Assembly (NCBI GenBank): GCA_958510825.1 | Contig: OY294049.1 | Location: 23,822,945 to 23,886,944 of the forward strand | Direction of reading: 5' to 3' | From: Brachypterus glaber | Taxonomy: Eukaryota > Arthropoda > Insecta > Coleoptera > Kateretidae | DNA length: 64,000 nt | In this document: one piece after another, positions 43,834-55,598 of the stretch | How the letters are laid out: every line of letters begins with the position of its first letter | Position numbering within the stretch: the stretch's first letter is position 1 | The notes under the pieces: model-generated | What the model was told of the DNA's origin: nothing | Database searches by the model: none | Seen by the model: the letters and a program-made list of their open reading frames with translations, nothing else | Translations under genes and position numbers: made by a program

Positions 43834-45588
43834 CATAAAGCAATAAACTTTACATACTTATAAAACTTATAGTGTCCTCTAAATGGTTTTATTTTTTTTG
43901 CTAAAGAAAAATTTAAGAGGTACATGCCATATGTATATAATATTTTTTACTAGGGGCCCTAGTCTAGGGCCCCGTCATGACGCGTCCGGACATGGAGATA
44001 ATACCTTTCTATTTTATACCCCATATTTGTACTATATTTTTAAATTTTAAAAATACAGCCTTAAAGAAAATTAAGTGTAAGATATTGTATATGCAATGTG
44101 CCACTTAAATTTATTTTTTTCCGCAAGGTCGCAAATATTTTCGAAAAAATGTATTGAAATCGTTTAGAGGAAACTATAAGGTTTATAAATATTCAAGATT
44201 TCACTTAACTCCAGTTAGAGTACTTTATTTTAAAATTTAATATTTATCTCGCTTTATTTTTTTATTATGGTTATGATATTCGGCACCTTAGTTCTATTGT
44301 AGAATAACAGTTCAGATCTTAATACATAAACACATAAAGCAATAAACTTTACATACTTATAAAACTTATAGTGTCTTCTAAATGTTTTTTTTTTGCTAAA
44401 GTTTGCTAATTTGGGTATAAGGTAAAATTTAAGAGGTGCACGCCATATGTCCGGACATGATTAATACCCCATATTTGTACTATATGTTTAAATTTTAAAA
44501 ATACAGCGCTAAAGAAAATTAAGTGTAAGATAATGTATATGCAATGTGTCACTTAAATTTAATTTTTTTGCGCAAGGTCGCAAATATTTTCGAAAAAATG
44601 TATTGAAATCATTTAGAGGACACTATAAGTTTTATATACAGTGCGGTCCAAAAGTCACCCCCCGCCCTTTTAACTTTTGAACGAGTTGAGATATCGACTT
44701 CAAATTTGAAACTTTTAAATAAGACAACTTAAACTATCTTTTAGCATATATTTAATACTTTCAGCTCTTAAAATGTGGGCAGGGGGGTATGGGGGAACAT
44801 TTTTTTAAATGAAAAGGGGGGTCGTGTAATACATCATTTTAAAGCTTATAAAATTATGCATTTAACTCTATATTTTTAAATAAAAAAAAAAATTGGGTTT
44901 AAAATGGGGTTGAAAATGGGTATTAATGTCAAAATTCCTCTAAAAAATACAAATAATTTTTTAAAAATGCCTAATTTCATCATAAGAAAATGTTAATTAT
45001 ACTTTTAAACTAATTTTAGTTGATATAAATAATAATTTATAAAAAAAAAACTTAAAAAATTGAATGTTTTAGCACAAAAAATTGAAAAATCAAAACCTTA
45101 AAAAACAATTTTAAAAAAATTTTAAAATTTTAGTTTAAATAGAGAATTTTATAAGCTTTAAAATGATGTATCACACGACCCCCCTTTCCATTTAAAAAAA
45201 TGTCCCCCCATGCCCCCTTGCCCACATTTTAAGAGCTGAAAATATCAAATATACATATGCTAAAAGCTGGTTTAAGTTGTCTTATTTAAGAGTTCTAAAT
45301 TTGAAGTCGATATCTCAATTATTTCAAAAGTTAAAAGGGGGGGTGACTTTTGCACCGCACTGTATATTCAAGATTTGACACCATGATTTTTTTCCGTTTT
45401 TTTTTTTTTTGTTGGATTTTTTACCTGTGTACGAGAAACTTTTGGAATTCATTTTACCCCACTGATTCACTTAACTCCGGTTAGCGTACTTTATTTTAAA
45501 TTTAATAATTATCTCGATTTATTTTATTATTATTCTTATGATATTTGGTAGCTTAGTTCTATTTTAGACTAACAGTTAAGATCTTAAT
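43834..45588. repeat. 499-bp tandem repeat, two units, second split by a foldback element
   Basis: CATAAAGCAATAAACTTTAC starts both units (43834, 44333). Unit 2 is interrupted at 44639-45362 and resumes TTCAAGATTTGAC. Unit 1 carries about 50 extra bases including a perfect palindrome, GGGGCCCTAG-T-CTAGGGCCCC (about 43953-43974), not present in unit 2. No ORF. Confidence 0.85.
44639..45362. mobile_element. Foldback TA-element, family F copy 1 (724 bp)
   Basis: Ends CAGTGCGGTCCAAAAGTC and GACTTTTGCACCGCACTG, TA on both sides. The arms pair nearly to the centre: CTCTTAAAATGTGGGCAGGG is mirrored by CCCACATTTTAAGAG, and GTCGTGTAATACATCATTTT by its inverse. The uninterrupted unit 1 of the surrounding tandem repeat shows the empty site. 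No ORF; a Tc1/mariner-like ancestor is inferred from TA and the CAGTG end. Confidence 0.93.
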
Positions 45589-45762
45589 ACGTTATTTAAT
45601 TGACCTAGTTCGAGATACAATAGTTTAGAACTGAGATACCCATATAAAAAATATAAACACTAACACTGTATACATTCTCATGATTAATTTTCGTGGATTT
45701 TTTTTAGTTGCTGACAAATTTAGGTGAATTTCAAGTTTATATCTACCCTACGACAAATTGAC

Positions 45763-46130
45763 CACGGCGAGCTTGGACGAACTCCTAATCAGGAATGTAG
45801 TCACTCTTAGGTTTTTTTAGAAATTTATTTATGGGCGCTTTTCAAAAAAATTTGATTTTTATTTGTTTTTATATTTTTTTTCAGTGTATGTTTATTTTTT
45901 ATTACAGATATCGGCGAGTTTATTTTTTAGACTATTTTGTAAAACATCTTTGTTTTTATTTTTATTTGTTTCTCAGATATTTATAATCAAAATTGACAAA
46001 ACTCATTTTTTTTAATTAAGTCTCCCATTGTAACCTGTTGAGATATTTAAAAAATTTAAAATAATTTGAAATTAGCTTAACGTCATCTACAAATTTTATG
46101 TTAGAAAATTACTACAAAATGGCTATAAGC
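45763..46130. mobile_element. TIR element family G, copy 2, right end missing
   Basis: Left end CACGGCGAGCTTGG, then interior blocks shared with 13881-14371, ending at AAAATGGCTATAAGCGCC. The word TTAGAAAATTACTACAAA (about 46103-46120) is mirrored by TTTGTGGTAATTTTCTAA at 46173-46190, a local hairpin not present in copy 1. Confidence 0.8.
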
Positions 46131-46739
46131 GCCAGAACACAATATTGGTTGGTAATAAGTTAGTGCCACTTTGTGGTAATTTTCTAACATAAACCGATTA
46201 ATAGTTTGACACTCGAATGTGCAATTTTAGTTTATATAATTCTAATACTGAGCGATTTAACTTATTTATCAAATTATTTGCTAAATGTCTCAAGATTCTT
46301 GTGCTCAGCGTTATCAGAAAGTTGTTAGTGAATCTAAATGACCTGGTTTATGTCCAAATATCGTGAATTTTTTCTACAGGTAAGTTATATCAGTATTGGG
46401 ATATTTACAATTTTTAAGTGACGCTCCCTATAACTTTTTTGTTTTTAAATGGATATTTTTCCAAGGTATGATTGAATTGTTAATAAAGGTAATTTTTCCT
46501 GAAAAAATACGTTTTTAGATATCACGTTTTCTTCTATTTTTTAATTTATTATTTTTAAAAAGTTAGCCCTAAAAAAATTACTTGTCGCACTTTTCTTAAG
46601 GAAATTTTAGTACGATTTTTTATAAAAGTAAAAAAAAATCATCGGGGAATTTTTTTAGTATTTTCGATTTTTTTTATATTTAACCCATTAATTTTATTTT
46701 TGAGGGATTTAATTTCAATAGGCTTCGTGTCTTTTCAAA
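46131..46739. other. No recognised gene
   Basis: AT-rich sequence after the 46103-46190 hairpin; no ORF or repeat that I can support. Confidence 0.4.
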
Positions 46740-46900
46740 GGTTGACTTTTTCTGAAAATTTTAAGTCTCTCGGATTATTCTTTCTTGAGTTATCGTGTCA
46801 AAAAAAGAAAACTTGACATACGGACGGACAGACAGACGGACAGACGGACGGACAGACGGAGGGACGGATAGACGGACAAATGGACGGATAGTCGGATGGA
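46740..46900 (-). repeat. GTCTGTC-type interspersed repeat, copy 3 (inverted)
   Basis: On the minus strand it reads a GTCCGTCCGTATGTC tract, then GACACGATAACTCAAGAAAG and GAGAGACTTAAAATTTTC, the conserved block of this family. Its simple tract runs directly into the 8-bp satellite. Confidence 0.65.
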
Positions 46901-47283
46901 AGGATAAACGAATAGACGGATAGACGGATGGATGGATGGACGGATGGACGGATGGATGGATGGACGGATGGACCGATGGACGGATGGACGGATGGACGGA
47001 TGGACGGATGGACGGATGGACGGATGGACGGATGGACGGATGGACGGATGGACGGATGGACGGATGGACGGATGGACGGATGGACGGATGGACGGATGGA
47101 CGGATGGACGGATGGACGGATGGACGGATGGACGGATGGACGGATGGACGGATGGACGGATGGACGGATGGACGGATGGACGGATGGACGGATGGACGGA
47201 TAGACGGATGGACGGATGGACGGATGGACGGACGGATAGACGGATCGACGGATGGACGGAAGGACAAAAGGACGGAAGGACGG
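46807..47283. repeat. 8-bp satellite array (CGGATGGA)n, about 470 bp
   Basis: About 35 near-perfect units at 46928-47203 with degenerate flanks on both sides. The period of 8 keeps all frames open, giving Met-Asp-Gly-Trp-Thr-Asp-Gly-Arg and Arg-Pro-Ser-Val-His-Pro-Ser-Ile repeat frames on both strands. These are not genes. Confidence 0.97.
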
Positions 47284-47339
47284 ACATTTTTAAAAGTTGT
47301 TTAGAGTTGTATATAACGTACATTTGTACGTCATACAAT

Positions 47340-47650
47340 AATATTTTTCTTTTTTGGGGTCCATAGAAAACGTATAATATTCCTCTGCTGTAATGCTGCG
47401 AGGAGTATAATAAGTGTCATAACCAAAGCCCGGCAAGAAAAGTCATTAACGTTGAAAATAAATAGAGAAACATACACACACATACTTAGTATGTGTGTAA
47501 TAAATACAGAAACATACACGCACATATTTAGTAGGTGTGTGTGTGTGTGTGCTCCTGTATTTATTTTCAATTCTCGCCGGGGTATAATCACAACTTTAAC
47601 ATTTACCTCTATTTCAGCAAAAATGATTACTAAAATTTTTCTTCCTGGCA
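47340..47650. repeat. Imperfect foldback with (AC)n and (GT)n facing each other
   Basis: TTGAAAATAAATAGAGAAAC near 47452 is mirrored by TGTATTTATTTTCAATTCTC near 47556; (AC)n at 47475-47486 faces (GT)n at 47535-47552. Outer parts also pair loosely (TAATAAGTG..AAGCCCGGCAAG against CTTCCTGGCACTTATT). Possibly an old foldback element. Open frames on both strands are palindrome shadows. Confidence 0.6.
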
Positions 47651-48183
47651 CTTATTTAATCAGTGAAAAGCAAATAAATATTACAATACTGTAATTTAAT
47701 TTTAACAAAAAATACCTCATTTAATAAGAGTTTCACATCGGATTTATTTTCAAGCATTATTAAAATATGGTATAACATTTAAAAGAAATAGCTTTTTAAA
47801 ATTTTAAACCAGAAAATTAGATATTAAAATATAGGTTCAATCTACACAGTGGCGTTTTTTTGACCATTGCCGTTGAAGCTTATTTATCCTTCAATTTATC
47901 GACAGTAACAATATAAAAGGTTAGAGGGGTTTAAAGTCACAATTTCGACCATAATCGTACAAACCAACGAACTAATAAATCTTCTCTCTAGAACAGGCAT
48001 TTCATTTGTAAAAACTGACAAAAACGTAGCCAACATATACATTTACCTGTCTTACCCGCACAGCTTTGTTCTAACAGATACAACAATAACAGTTACTGGT
48101 AATTGTTATTGTTTAAGCCTGAATATACCTACTATTCGTTTACAAACAAACCGAGATGTTGGCGATACTTTATATTAACGGTA
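47651..48183. other. No recognised feature
   Basis: AT-rich; one TCTCTCTAGAACAGGCATTT patch recurs in part at 49110 as TATTCTAGAGAGAAGAG in inverse, weakly suggesting the MITE at 48184 sits inside an older inverted repeat. Confidence 0.4.
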
Positions 48184-49098
48184 GGGGTGACCGGGGCTAG
48201 TTCTCGCAGGGGTAAGTTGTCGAAGTGCTTATATCTTAAAAATTAAAATATTTTTCTGCGCCAAACCAATATTAACCGCTGCGTTACAACAGTGCCATTT
48301 ATCATTTGTAAACTTAAATGCAATAAATTAAAAGAACATCCAGATAAACCAAAAAATGTAAAAATTAAAGAGCCCAGTAATTTTTGTGTGGTAAATATTT
48401 TTTCTTATTGTTACTGATTTAAAGCATTAAGATAAGAGAATTTTATGTATAATAATAGTTTAAGGTGTATATTATTTGTTGATATTGTCATTTAGGAGTG
48501 TTTATTCGTTAATTAGAAAGTACTTGATACATAACGTAAAATTGACCACTGGGGCTAGTTGTCGCATTTGGTTTGGGGCTAGTTGTCGCATGATCTGGAG
48601 ATATGTTCATGGTATAACATTTCCTTTTTGGCATTTTTTTATTCAAAACTGTCTAAAAAAGTGAAACTTTGTCGAATAGCAAATAAATTCGTTTATTAAA
48701 TTATATTAAATTAAAAAAAAAATCAAAAAAATATTATTTAATTATAAAGTTGGAAATTTTGGCACAAAAGTAAAAAGTTAGATAAAAATCAGCTTGTGGG
48801 GAGGCACATGTCTTATTAGTTATTTATAATTTTTATAAACGCCTTTATATTTCTTCAAAAAAATATACTCGAAGTGCCTCGACAACGTGCCCCGTGATGG
48901 GGCACGTTGTCGCAATTTTCAAGACTTCACAAAAAAAAACATAACTCTAATACCCTATTAATTTTTCCATGTTTTTTCTTTAAATAATATTACTGAAACA
49001 GCTAAAATTACCATTAGGTCAATTAAAAAAAAAAATACAAAAATAAAGGAAAAAACTGATTTTGAATGAAAAGTGCGACAATTAGCCCCGGTCACCCC
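48184..49098. mobile_element. pogo-type MITE (915 bp) with subterminal word repeats
   Basis: Left GGGGTGACCGGGGCTAGTTC and right GACAATTAGCCCCGGTCACCCC form about 25-bp inverted ends. TA flanks the left; the right flank is AA, probably mutated. The word GGGGCTAGTTGTCGCA recurs at 48551-48567 and 48578-48592. A perfect palindrome, CGACAACGTGCCCC-GTGAT-GGGGCACGTTGTCG, lies at 48880-48912. End sequence and architecture parallel the pogo-like element at 28868. No ORF. Confidence 0.8.
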
Positions 49099-49384
49099 AA
49101 TGCGTATTCTAGAGAGAAGAGTTGTTAGTTCTTTTCAAATTTAAGACTTATGGCTCATTCCACTCCAAATAGGACCCTAAAAGGGCAATTTTGGACATCG
49201 ACTTCTTCGATTTTAATCATTTTTGGTATACTTGCTCTACGTATGCTTAATAAGAACTTATAGAATTTTCAGATTTTTTTGGCCATTATTTATGGAGTTA
49301 CGGCCTTTTGAAATTGGACAAAATTGCAAAAGTCACTAAAACAGCCTGTTTTTAAACAGCTCTATCTCAGTAACGCTAAAAGAT

Positions 49385-49456
49385 TTAAAATAATATATAT
49401 TTTAAAATAATATATATTTTAAAATAATATATATTTTAAAATAATATATATTTTAA
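49385..49456. repeat. 18-bp tandem repeat, four units
   Basis: TTTAAAATAATATATATT repeated four times inside the left arm of the foldback; the right arm has no counterpart, so the expansion followed formation of the palindrome. Confidence 0.92.
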
Positions 49457-50019
49457 AGCCATTTTGTTGTGTTTTAATATGTTTTAAAGATATGTAAAAT
49501 TTAGTGATTTTGGTGATGGTCACCAAAGTCGCCAATGTTTGGTGACGATTATCTCAGAATACGCCATCTTTGATTTTTTTAATAAAAAGATATAATTATC
49601 TGTAGATCTTTCTCTAACCATGTGCCAAAATTCATAATGGGACGACCAAGGGATTGCCTTGGGCAAAATATTAAAGATATAAATGTCAGTCAAAATTTAA
49701 TTTCCCAACCACTTTTTAACGTAGAGTTTAATAATACTACACTGTATTTTTGAAATGGAAATGCTGATATATTTAATAACTATTTTATATTTACCTGCAA
49801 CATTTTTTACTACGTCTGGCATACATATATACAAGCAGTAGACCCGTTATTCGCACGGGAATTTAGTTTTAGGCATTAATCAAACTAAAATCAGTTCTTT
49901 TAATGCAATAATAAGATACTTACATGATATGTTTTGGAAAACCTTAAATTGAGTTTATATACATATGTACTGGCTGTGATACCCAATCTTCGCATGTGAA
50001 ATTAATTTAAATTTTACTT

Positions 50020-50260
50020 TCTTCTACTGCGTTAGTATTTTTTTTTATTTTTTTATTTTCTCGCGTTAGAAATCTGTGTGTCGGTCAATCTGTATATCTG
50101 TCTGTCCATGAAAATTTGTGATCACTATAACTTGAGAACGCTTTGAGCTAAAGACTTCAAATTTTAAATATAGGTTCCTTATTCAGACAATTCAGATAGG
50201 ATTTTTGACCTTACTCCACCTCAACATTTACCAAAAACAATTCCAGCTGAAAGCGTTTTG
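50020..50260 (+). repeat. GTCTGTC-type interspersed repeat, copy 4
   Basis: TTTTACTTTCTTCTACTGCG start, GTCGGTCAATCTGTATATCT tract, then GAAAATTTGTGATCAC, TATAACTTGAGAACGCTTTG, AGCTAAAGACTTCAAATTTT. It lies in the loop of the 49152-51205 foldback. Confidence 0.7.
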
Positions 50261-51388
50261 GCTTATTCCATGGCAAATGAAACACAAAATATTCAATTTT
50301 AAACACAGACTTCTTCGATTTGTCTGATTTTATATAGCATACGTAAGTATGCTATGCATGCTTAATGAGAATTTGCCTTTTTTAGATTCTTTTGACATAA
50401 AACAATGTTTAGTAAACATAGTAGGCTTTACAAAATATGGCTAGTTATAATTAATTGTTTATTTAAACAAATTATATAATATTATGAATGTCTAAAATGC
50501 TGTAAAATGCAAAAATAACACCTTACCTAATTTTGATAAAAATCTAATTATTAAAAATTCCGTGCGAAAAACGGGTGTCTTGACTAGTTATATTAAAAAA
50601 ATTATTCAATTAACTTATAATTTCGTTTGCAAAAAAGTTAATTTTAGTTTAAATTTAATTGAGGTAAAGTTAACATACATTGGTTTGGTCATAATATTAA
50701 CAATAAATAAAAAATTGAGTTGCTACTATATTTTTAAAAATTTGCCAAAGACGAATGTATTGCGGTCCCATTTTGAAATTTGGGTAACTGTTAGAGAAAT
50801 GTCTGTAGTTTAATATATATTTAAAAAAAGAAAATCGAAGATGGTGTATTTTGAGTAAAATGTCACCAAAAGTTGGTTACTTTGGTGACTATCACCAAAA
50901 TCACCAAACCTAAATTTACTTTATCATCAAAATAACTTCCAACTAACAAACTTTAAAATACACTTTGTCTGAAGTCTCTATATCTTACCGTTATAGAGAT
51001 ACAGCCGTTTACAAAATTATACGTTTTTAGAAAAATTGGGCATTTTTGTTTTATTTAAAAGGCCGTAAATCCAAAAAAAAAATGTCAAAAAAATCTGAAA
51101 AAAAATCAGGTTCTTTTTGGATAAACATAGCACACTTGAGCCAAAAATAGGGCAAATCGGTGAAGTCAAAATTTTCCTTGGGTCCTATTTGGCGCAGAAT
51201 CACCCTTATACTTGGACTTAAATTTGGAGGATATGCAGGGGTATACAGGTATACAGGAAGGGGTTTAAAGAAGTGTCTAAAAGCAAAATCTCAATTTCAA
51301 CCAACATTGGACTGCCATTTTTGCAGACAAAGCCGTCGATAAACATATTTTCTTTTGTATTATTTACCCAATTTTTCATTATTGTAAG

Positions 51389-51546
51389 TAAGGGCATATC
51401 CACAGGCTAGCATAAGAAAGTAACACATAAGAATGCGATGCCGTGATTGGCTTGATTTGCTTGATATGCTTGATGTATCTTGTAAGCAATCACTGCATCA
51501 CATTCTTATGTTTTATGTTCTTATGCAAGCTTCTGGATAGGCCTTA
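51389..51546. mobile_element. MITE family Z copy 1 (158 bp)
   Basis: TAAGGGCATATCCACAGGCT and the right end GCAAGCTTCTGGATAGGCCTTA are inverted; nearly the whole element folds back (ACATAAGAATGCGATGCCG against TGCATCACATTCTTATG). The same ends occur at 63705-63936. The duplication cannot be assigned: TAA/TTA at the ends may be part of the TIR, or a PIF/Harbinger-style TWA. Confidence 0.85.
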
Positions 51547-51599
51547 AATCGAAAAAGCAATAAAGTAAATTTGAAATTTGAAATATGTTTTATTCGCAA

Positions 51600-53205
51600 C
51601 TGTAATACATACATTACATGCATTAATAAATGGGAAGTACCTGATTCCTTGTCCCACTGTTTTCCACGCCTGGACCTGACCTGTAATGAAAAATTAAGAC
51701 CAGTAAACTAATTATTACTGGTCTGAAATTTAAATCACTAAATTCCGCTATTAAAATATCATTATTAATGCTTAAAGCAAGATGCCTGAACTGCTTTTGT
51801 CATGATAAACAAGAATATAATCTAATACATTTTGTTTAAAAAACTTAAATGTACAGTTTTAGCCAATGTTTTTTAATTTTGAGACTGAGAAGGATAATAA
51901 ACGTTATAAACGGTGCCTTGTAAACTATCAACAAATGTTTTTTGTGGTTATTTATTTAGGTTACGCGTATGTGGAAATTCAGTTTTATATGATAGTGAAA
52001 TGCAGGAAAAAATATTTGTGGTAAATATAAAAAGAACTAAAAAACTAAGTATTATAGTATTATTTTCTTCATTTGAATTTAAACATCTAGGTTTCAAAAC
52101 AATTAGTACTTCACGGAAAGAAATTAGTGGGCTCTGCGCTATACATTATAAGATATTTGGTAACAGTGGCAAATTATAGTGATTTAGGCTATAGATTATA
52201 AGGGACACAATAACTAATAATGTTAAAAATAAATTGGAAACGATTATATATATTACAGACACGATTATATTTATTACAGGCACTATTATAAATTTACAGA
52301 AATTTTATTATATTATAAAAATTATTAGCACGGACAATAATGAAATCTATTTAAGCTATAAATGCCATACTATTTGTTATATTTTATTATTCACTAAACA
52401 ATTAAAGTATTTCATATAAATTTTTACACTGACTGCCATAATTGTAAGAGAAAGCCTTGTATTTATATAATAAGCGATTATAATTTGCTTGGTAGGGGTG
52501 TTATAGCGCTCCTAGCTATAATTTTTTTTCCGTGTTTATTTTTAAATAAAAACAGTTGAGAATAATAGTATATTACAGGTCGCCTCGGAAAATAGTACTT
52601 TCCCTAGACCATTTATAGGTCGAGGAAAAGTACCATTTTCCGGGAGACCTGTATACTAATTTATTCGCAACTGTTTTTATTTAAAGATAAAGTACTAATT
52701 TTTTCGAAACCTAGATGTTTAAATTCAAATGAAGAAAATAATACTATAATACTTTGTTATTTAGTTCTTTTCTTATTTACCACAAATCATTTTCCCTGCA
52801 TTTCACAAGAGAAGCACAGTCATATAAAACTGAAGTTTGACATACGCGTAACCCAAAAAAAAAAAACAACCACAATGCGCCGTTTATAACATTTATTATC
52901 ATTTTCAGTCTCAAAATTAAAAAATATTGACTAAAACTGCACATTTAGGTTTTTAAACAAAATGTATTAGATTATATTAGTGTTTATCTTTGGTGTTTAT
53001 CATGACAACAGCAGTTTAGCCATTTTGACATTTTAATCAGTGGCGCCATCTAGCGAAAATCAATAATTAATAATGTAGAGCAGTAATAATTAGTTTAGTG
53101 GTCTCTATTTTTCATTACAGGTCAAGTCCAGGCGTAAAAAGTGTGGGACAAGAAATCACGTACTTCCCAAACTTTATTAATACATGTAATGTATGTATTA
53201 CATAA
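51600..53205. mobile_element. Giant foldback (arms about 0.5 kb) with a small hairpin in the loop
   Basis: Arms about 51600-52110 and 52690-53205. Paired words include AATACATACATTACATG with its inverse, CTGACCTGTAATGAAAAAT with ATTTTTCATTACAGGTC, GATAAACAAGAATATAATCT, and GAAATGCAGGAAAAAATATT with its inverse. The loop contains a 78-bp near-perfect hairpin, ACAGGTCGCCTCGGAAAATA and its mirror (52575-52652); an inverted partial copy of that hairpin follows the right arm at 53206-53272. A GCGCCATCTAGCG word is at 53044. No motif-supported gene. Confidence 0.82.
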
Positions 53206-53285
53206 AATGGTACTTTTCCTCGAACTATAAATGGTCTCCGAAAAGTACTATTTTCCGAGTCGACCTGTAATCTACTATTCTTTGG

Positions 53286-55024
53286 AAATAATCTTTACAA
53301 TGCTAGTTCTATGATGGTATAAAGACAAAAGGAATTCCGGAACGGCAGAGTTAAGCTGAAGCTGGATAAAGTGACCCTATTAAAAAGTAGGTACTTAGTA
53401 GAATAGGTTTGAAAGAGGACGAGCAATTAAGTGGTTGTGTTGAGAGAAAAATGTTTAGGGATCAGTTTAAATTGTAAATTTTCCGAGAATTATTAAGGGT
53501 TTTCTGCTCTGTAAAAATAATGAACAAGTCATGAAGATATATAATGCTGCGCATTTCATTATATACTATTCAAAGTGGATAGTATATTGCATTTTACCAA
53601 ATACTTAATTTACGCGAGTTAAAATGATTTAACTCACACCATCTATGAGGTATAACCAAAAGCTAAAAACCAGCTTGTGAATTCATTTCTATTCTAATCT
53701 TGGTTAAAAATGAAAAGCTTTTTTAACTTTAAAAAAAGTAAACAAAAATTATAGATTTTGCTTTTTATAATGCATATGAAGGACGTTTTTCTGTATGCTT
53801 GTGAATAAAATAAGATATTAAATTGACTTCAATTTTTCTGTATTTTTGACCATATCCTTTTGTTTTTTTCTTTGTAGCTTTATCGGATTATTTGTCTCAC
53901 AGCAACATTATCAAAAACTTATTAAAAGAAAAATTAATTGGAATTAATTTTACCTATGATTTAAATTTTATTGGTGTTAAAATTTGACATCTAATTAAAA
54001 ATGTAAAAATGAATCAAAATTTATTAAATTGCCTATATCTCGGAAACTAATAGTCCTACGATAAAAATGATTACATATGAGGAGGTGACTTTCAAAACGC
54101 AGTTTTTGACATTTTTTGAAAAATTGAGATAATGATGGTGTTTACACTGTTAATGCATATTCGATCTATTGATCCAAAAAAAAAAATAAAAAATTTGTTA
54201 TTTCATCTTAAAAATTTAGTTAGAAAACCACGTGGAAAAACAAAACGCAGTTTTTGAACCAAAGCTTGACTTTTAAAACGCAGTTTTTAATTAATTATAC
54301 TACAGTCAATATAGGTTTCAAGTGCGACAAAATTCCTCAGTCAAAAAAAAAGTATGTATTCCTATAGATTTTGGGATGGGAAATTCAATAAAAAAGTCTA
54401 TCCATTTTCGAGTTTCGGAAGACCCTTAAACGGCCCTTAAAACACCCTAAAAACTCGTTTTTGCCCTATAACTTTTGATTGCAACCTACTAGAAACAGAA
54501 AATGAAAGAGTACAAAAAATACAATAAAATTGCTTAATATTTTTTTTCCTTAATTTCTATTGGTTGGAAGATATAACGCATTTAAAGTCGTAACTCACTC
54601 GTTGTTAAAACATTTTAGGACTGGCTGCCATTTGAATACCCTTTTATATATCGACTTAATATCTTTCAAAATATCTTAAATATATCTAAGGATGATTTAT
54701 GCAAAATTTCAGCTTAATCTGATTAGGGTTTACGAAACCCCTATACGCCCCTTCTTATTTATATACGCCCCAGTTTTTAAGGGACTAAGCTCACCAAAAC
54801 GTTTAAAATTTGTAGTATTATGGTTTTTGGGTCAAGAAACACTATGGAATAAAGTCTACCACTCTAAGAGGCACACAGAAAAATATTGGCCCCTAAAAGT
54901 TCCCTAAAACATGTTTTTTTCCACATATCTTTTTTGTAGTTAGTTGGACAAAAAATTAAATTACATTAAATTATATAGCAATTTTCAAATTTTACTATTT
55001 TTTATTTTTCCCCATTTGCCCCCC
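53286..55024. other. No recognised gene; AAAACGCAGTTTTTGA word repeated
   Basis: Three AAAACGCAGTTTTT words occur at about 54095, 54244 and 54278. The rest is AT-rich. No ORF with a recognisable family. Confidence 0.4.
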
Positions 55025-55224
55025 NNNNNNNNNNNNNNNNNNNNNNNNNNNNNNNNNNNNNNNNNNNNNNNNNNNNNNNNNNNNNNNNNNNNNNNNNNNN
55101 NNNNNNNNNNNNNNNNNNNNNNNNNNNNNNNNNNNNNNNNNNNNNNNNNNNNNNNNNNNNNNNNNNNNNNNNNNNNNNNNNNNNNNNNNNNNNNNNNNNN
55201 NNNNNNNNNNNNNNNNNNNNNNNN
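55025..55224. other. Assembly gap (200 N)
   Basis: A run of exactly 200 N; the round length suggests a scaffold gap placeholder and not a measured size. Frames called across it are meaningless. Confidence 1.
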
Positions 55225-55598
55225 AGAGACTGCGCAGAAACGACATTTTATTTCTTAGTGTGGCTAAACTGCTAGCGTAGACATAACCTCACTTTTTATC
55301 TGTCAGTGGAGAGTTCCGTGTTAAATTTCGGAATCGGTTTGTTTTTAAAGATATTTTATTTGTTTTTGCTTTAATTATGGCTTCAGTGGATTTTTTTTGT
55401 GAAAGCAAGTAGCGAAAATTTACTACACGTTAATTACGTGATGGTTAAAGAATTTTTCGCAAAAAACTTGGACTATTTTAGTGTGGAGTTCCGAAGGTTT
55501 TTACTGAGTTTTTTGTTCTATTCATGTGGATAAACTATTTTTTTGAGTAATTTGTGAAAAATGTGGAGGATATTTTAAAACATATTGTATATTTGCAG

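Larger units (their letters stand above)
49152..51205. mobile_element. Large foldback element (2.05 kb), TTAT duplication
   Basis: Outer ends GGCTCATTCCACTCCAAATA and TATTTGGCGCAGAATCACCC are inverted with mismatches, and TTAT repeats at 49148-49151 and 51206-51209. The arms stay alignable for about 450 bp, for example AAATAGGACCC, TACGGCCTTTT against AAAAGGCCGTAA, and GTGATTTTGGTGATGGTCAC with its mirror near 50888. The centre holds the GTCTGTC-type repeat at 50020. No coding sequence with motifs. Confidence 0.78.

Noticed and set aside
46761..47366. Long open frames on both strands with MDGWTDGR or RPSVHPSI repeats
   Set aside because: The 8-bp satellite has no stop in any frame; overlapping frames on both strands over the same array show the openness is compositional.
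54944..55258. ORFs spanning the N run
   Set aside because: They are open only because N codons are not stops.
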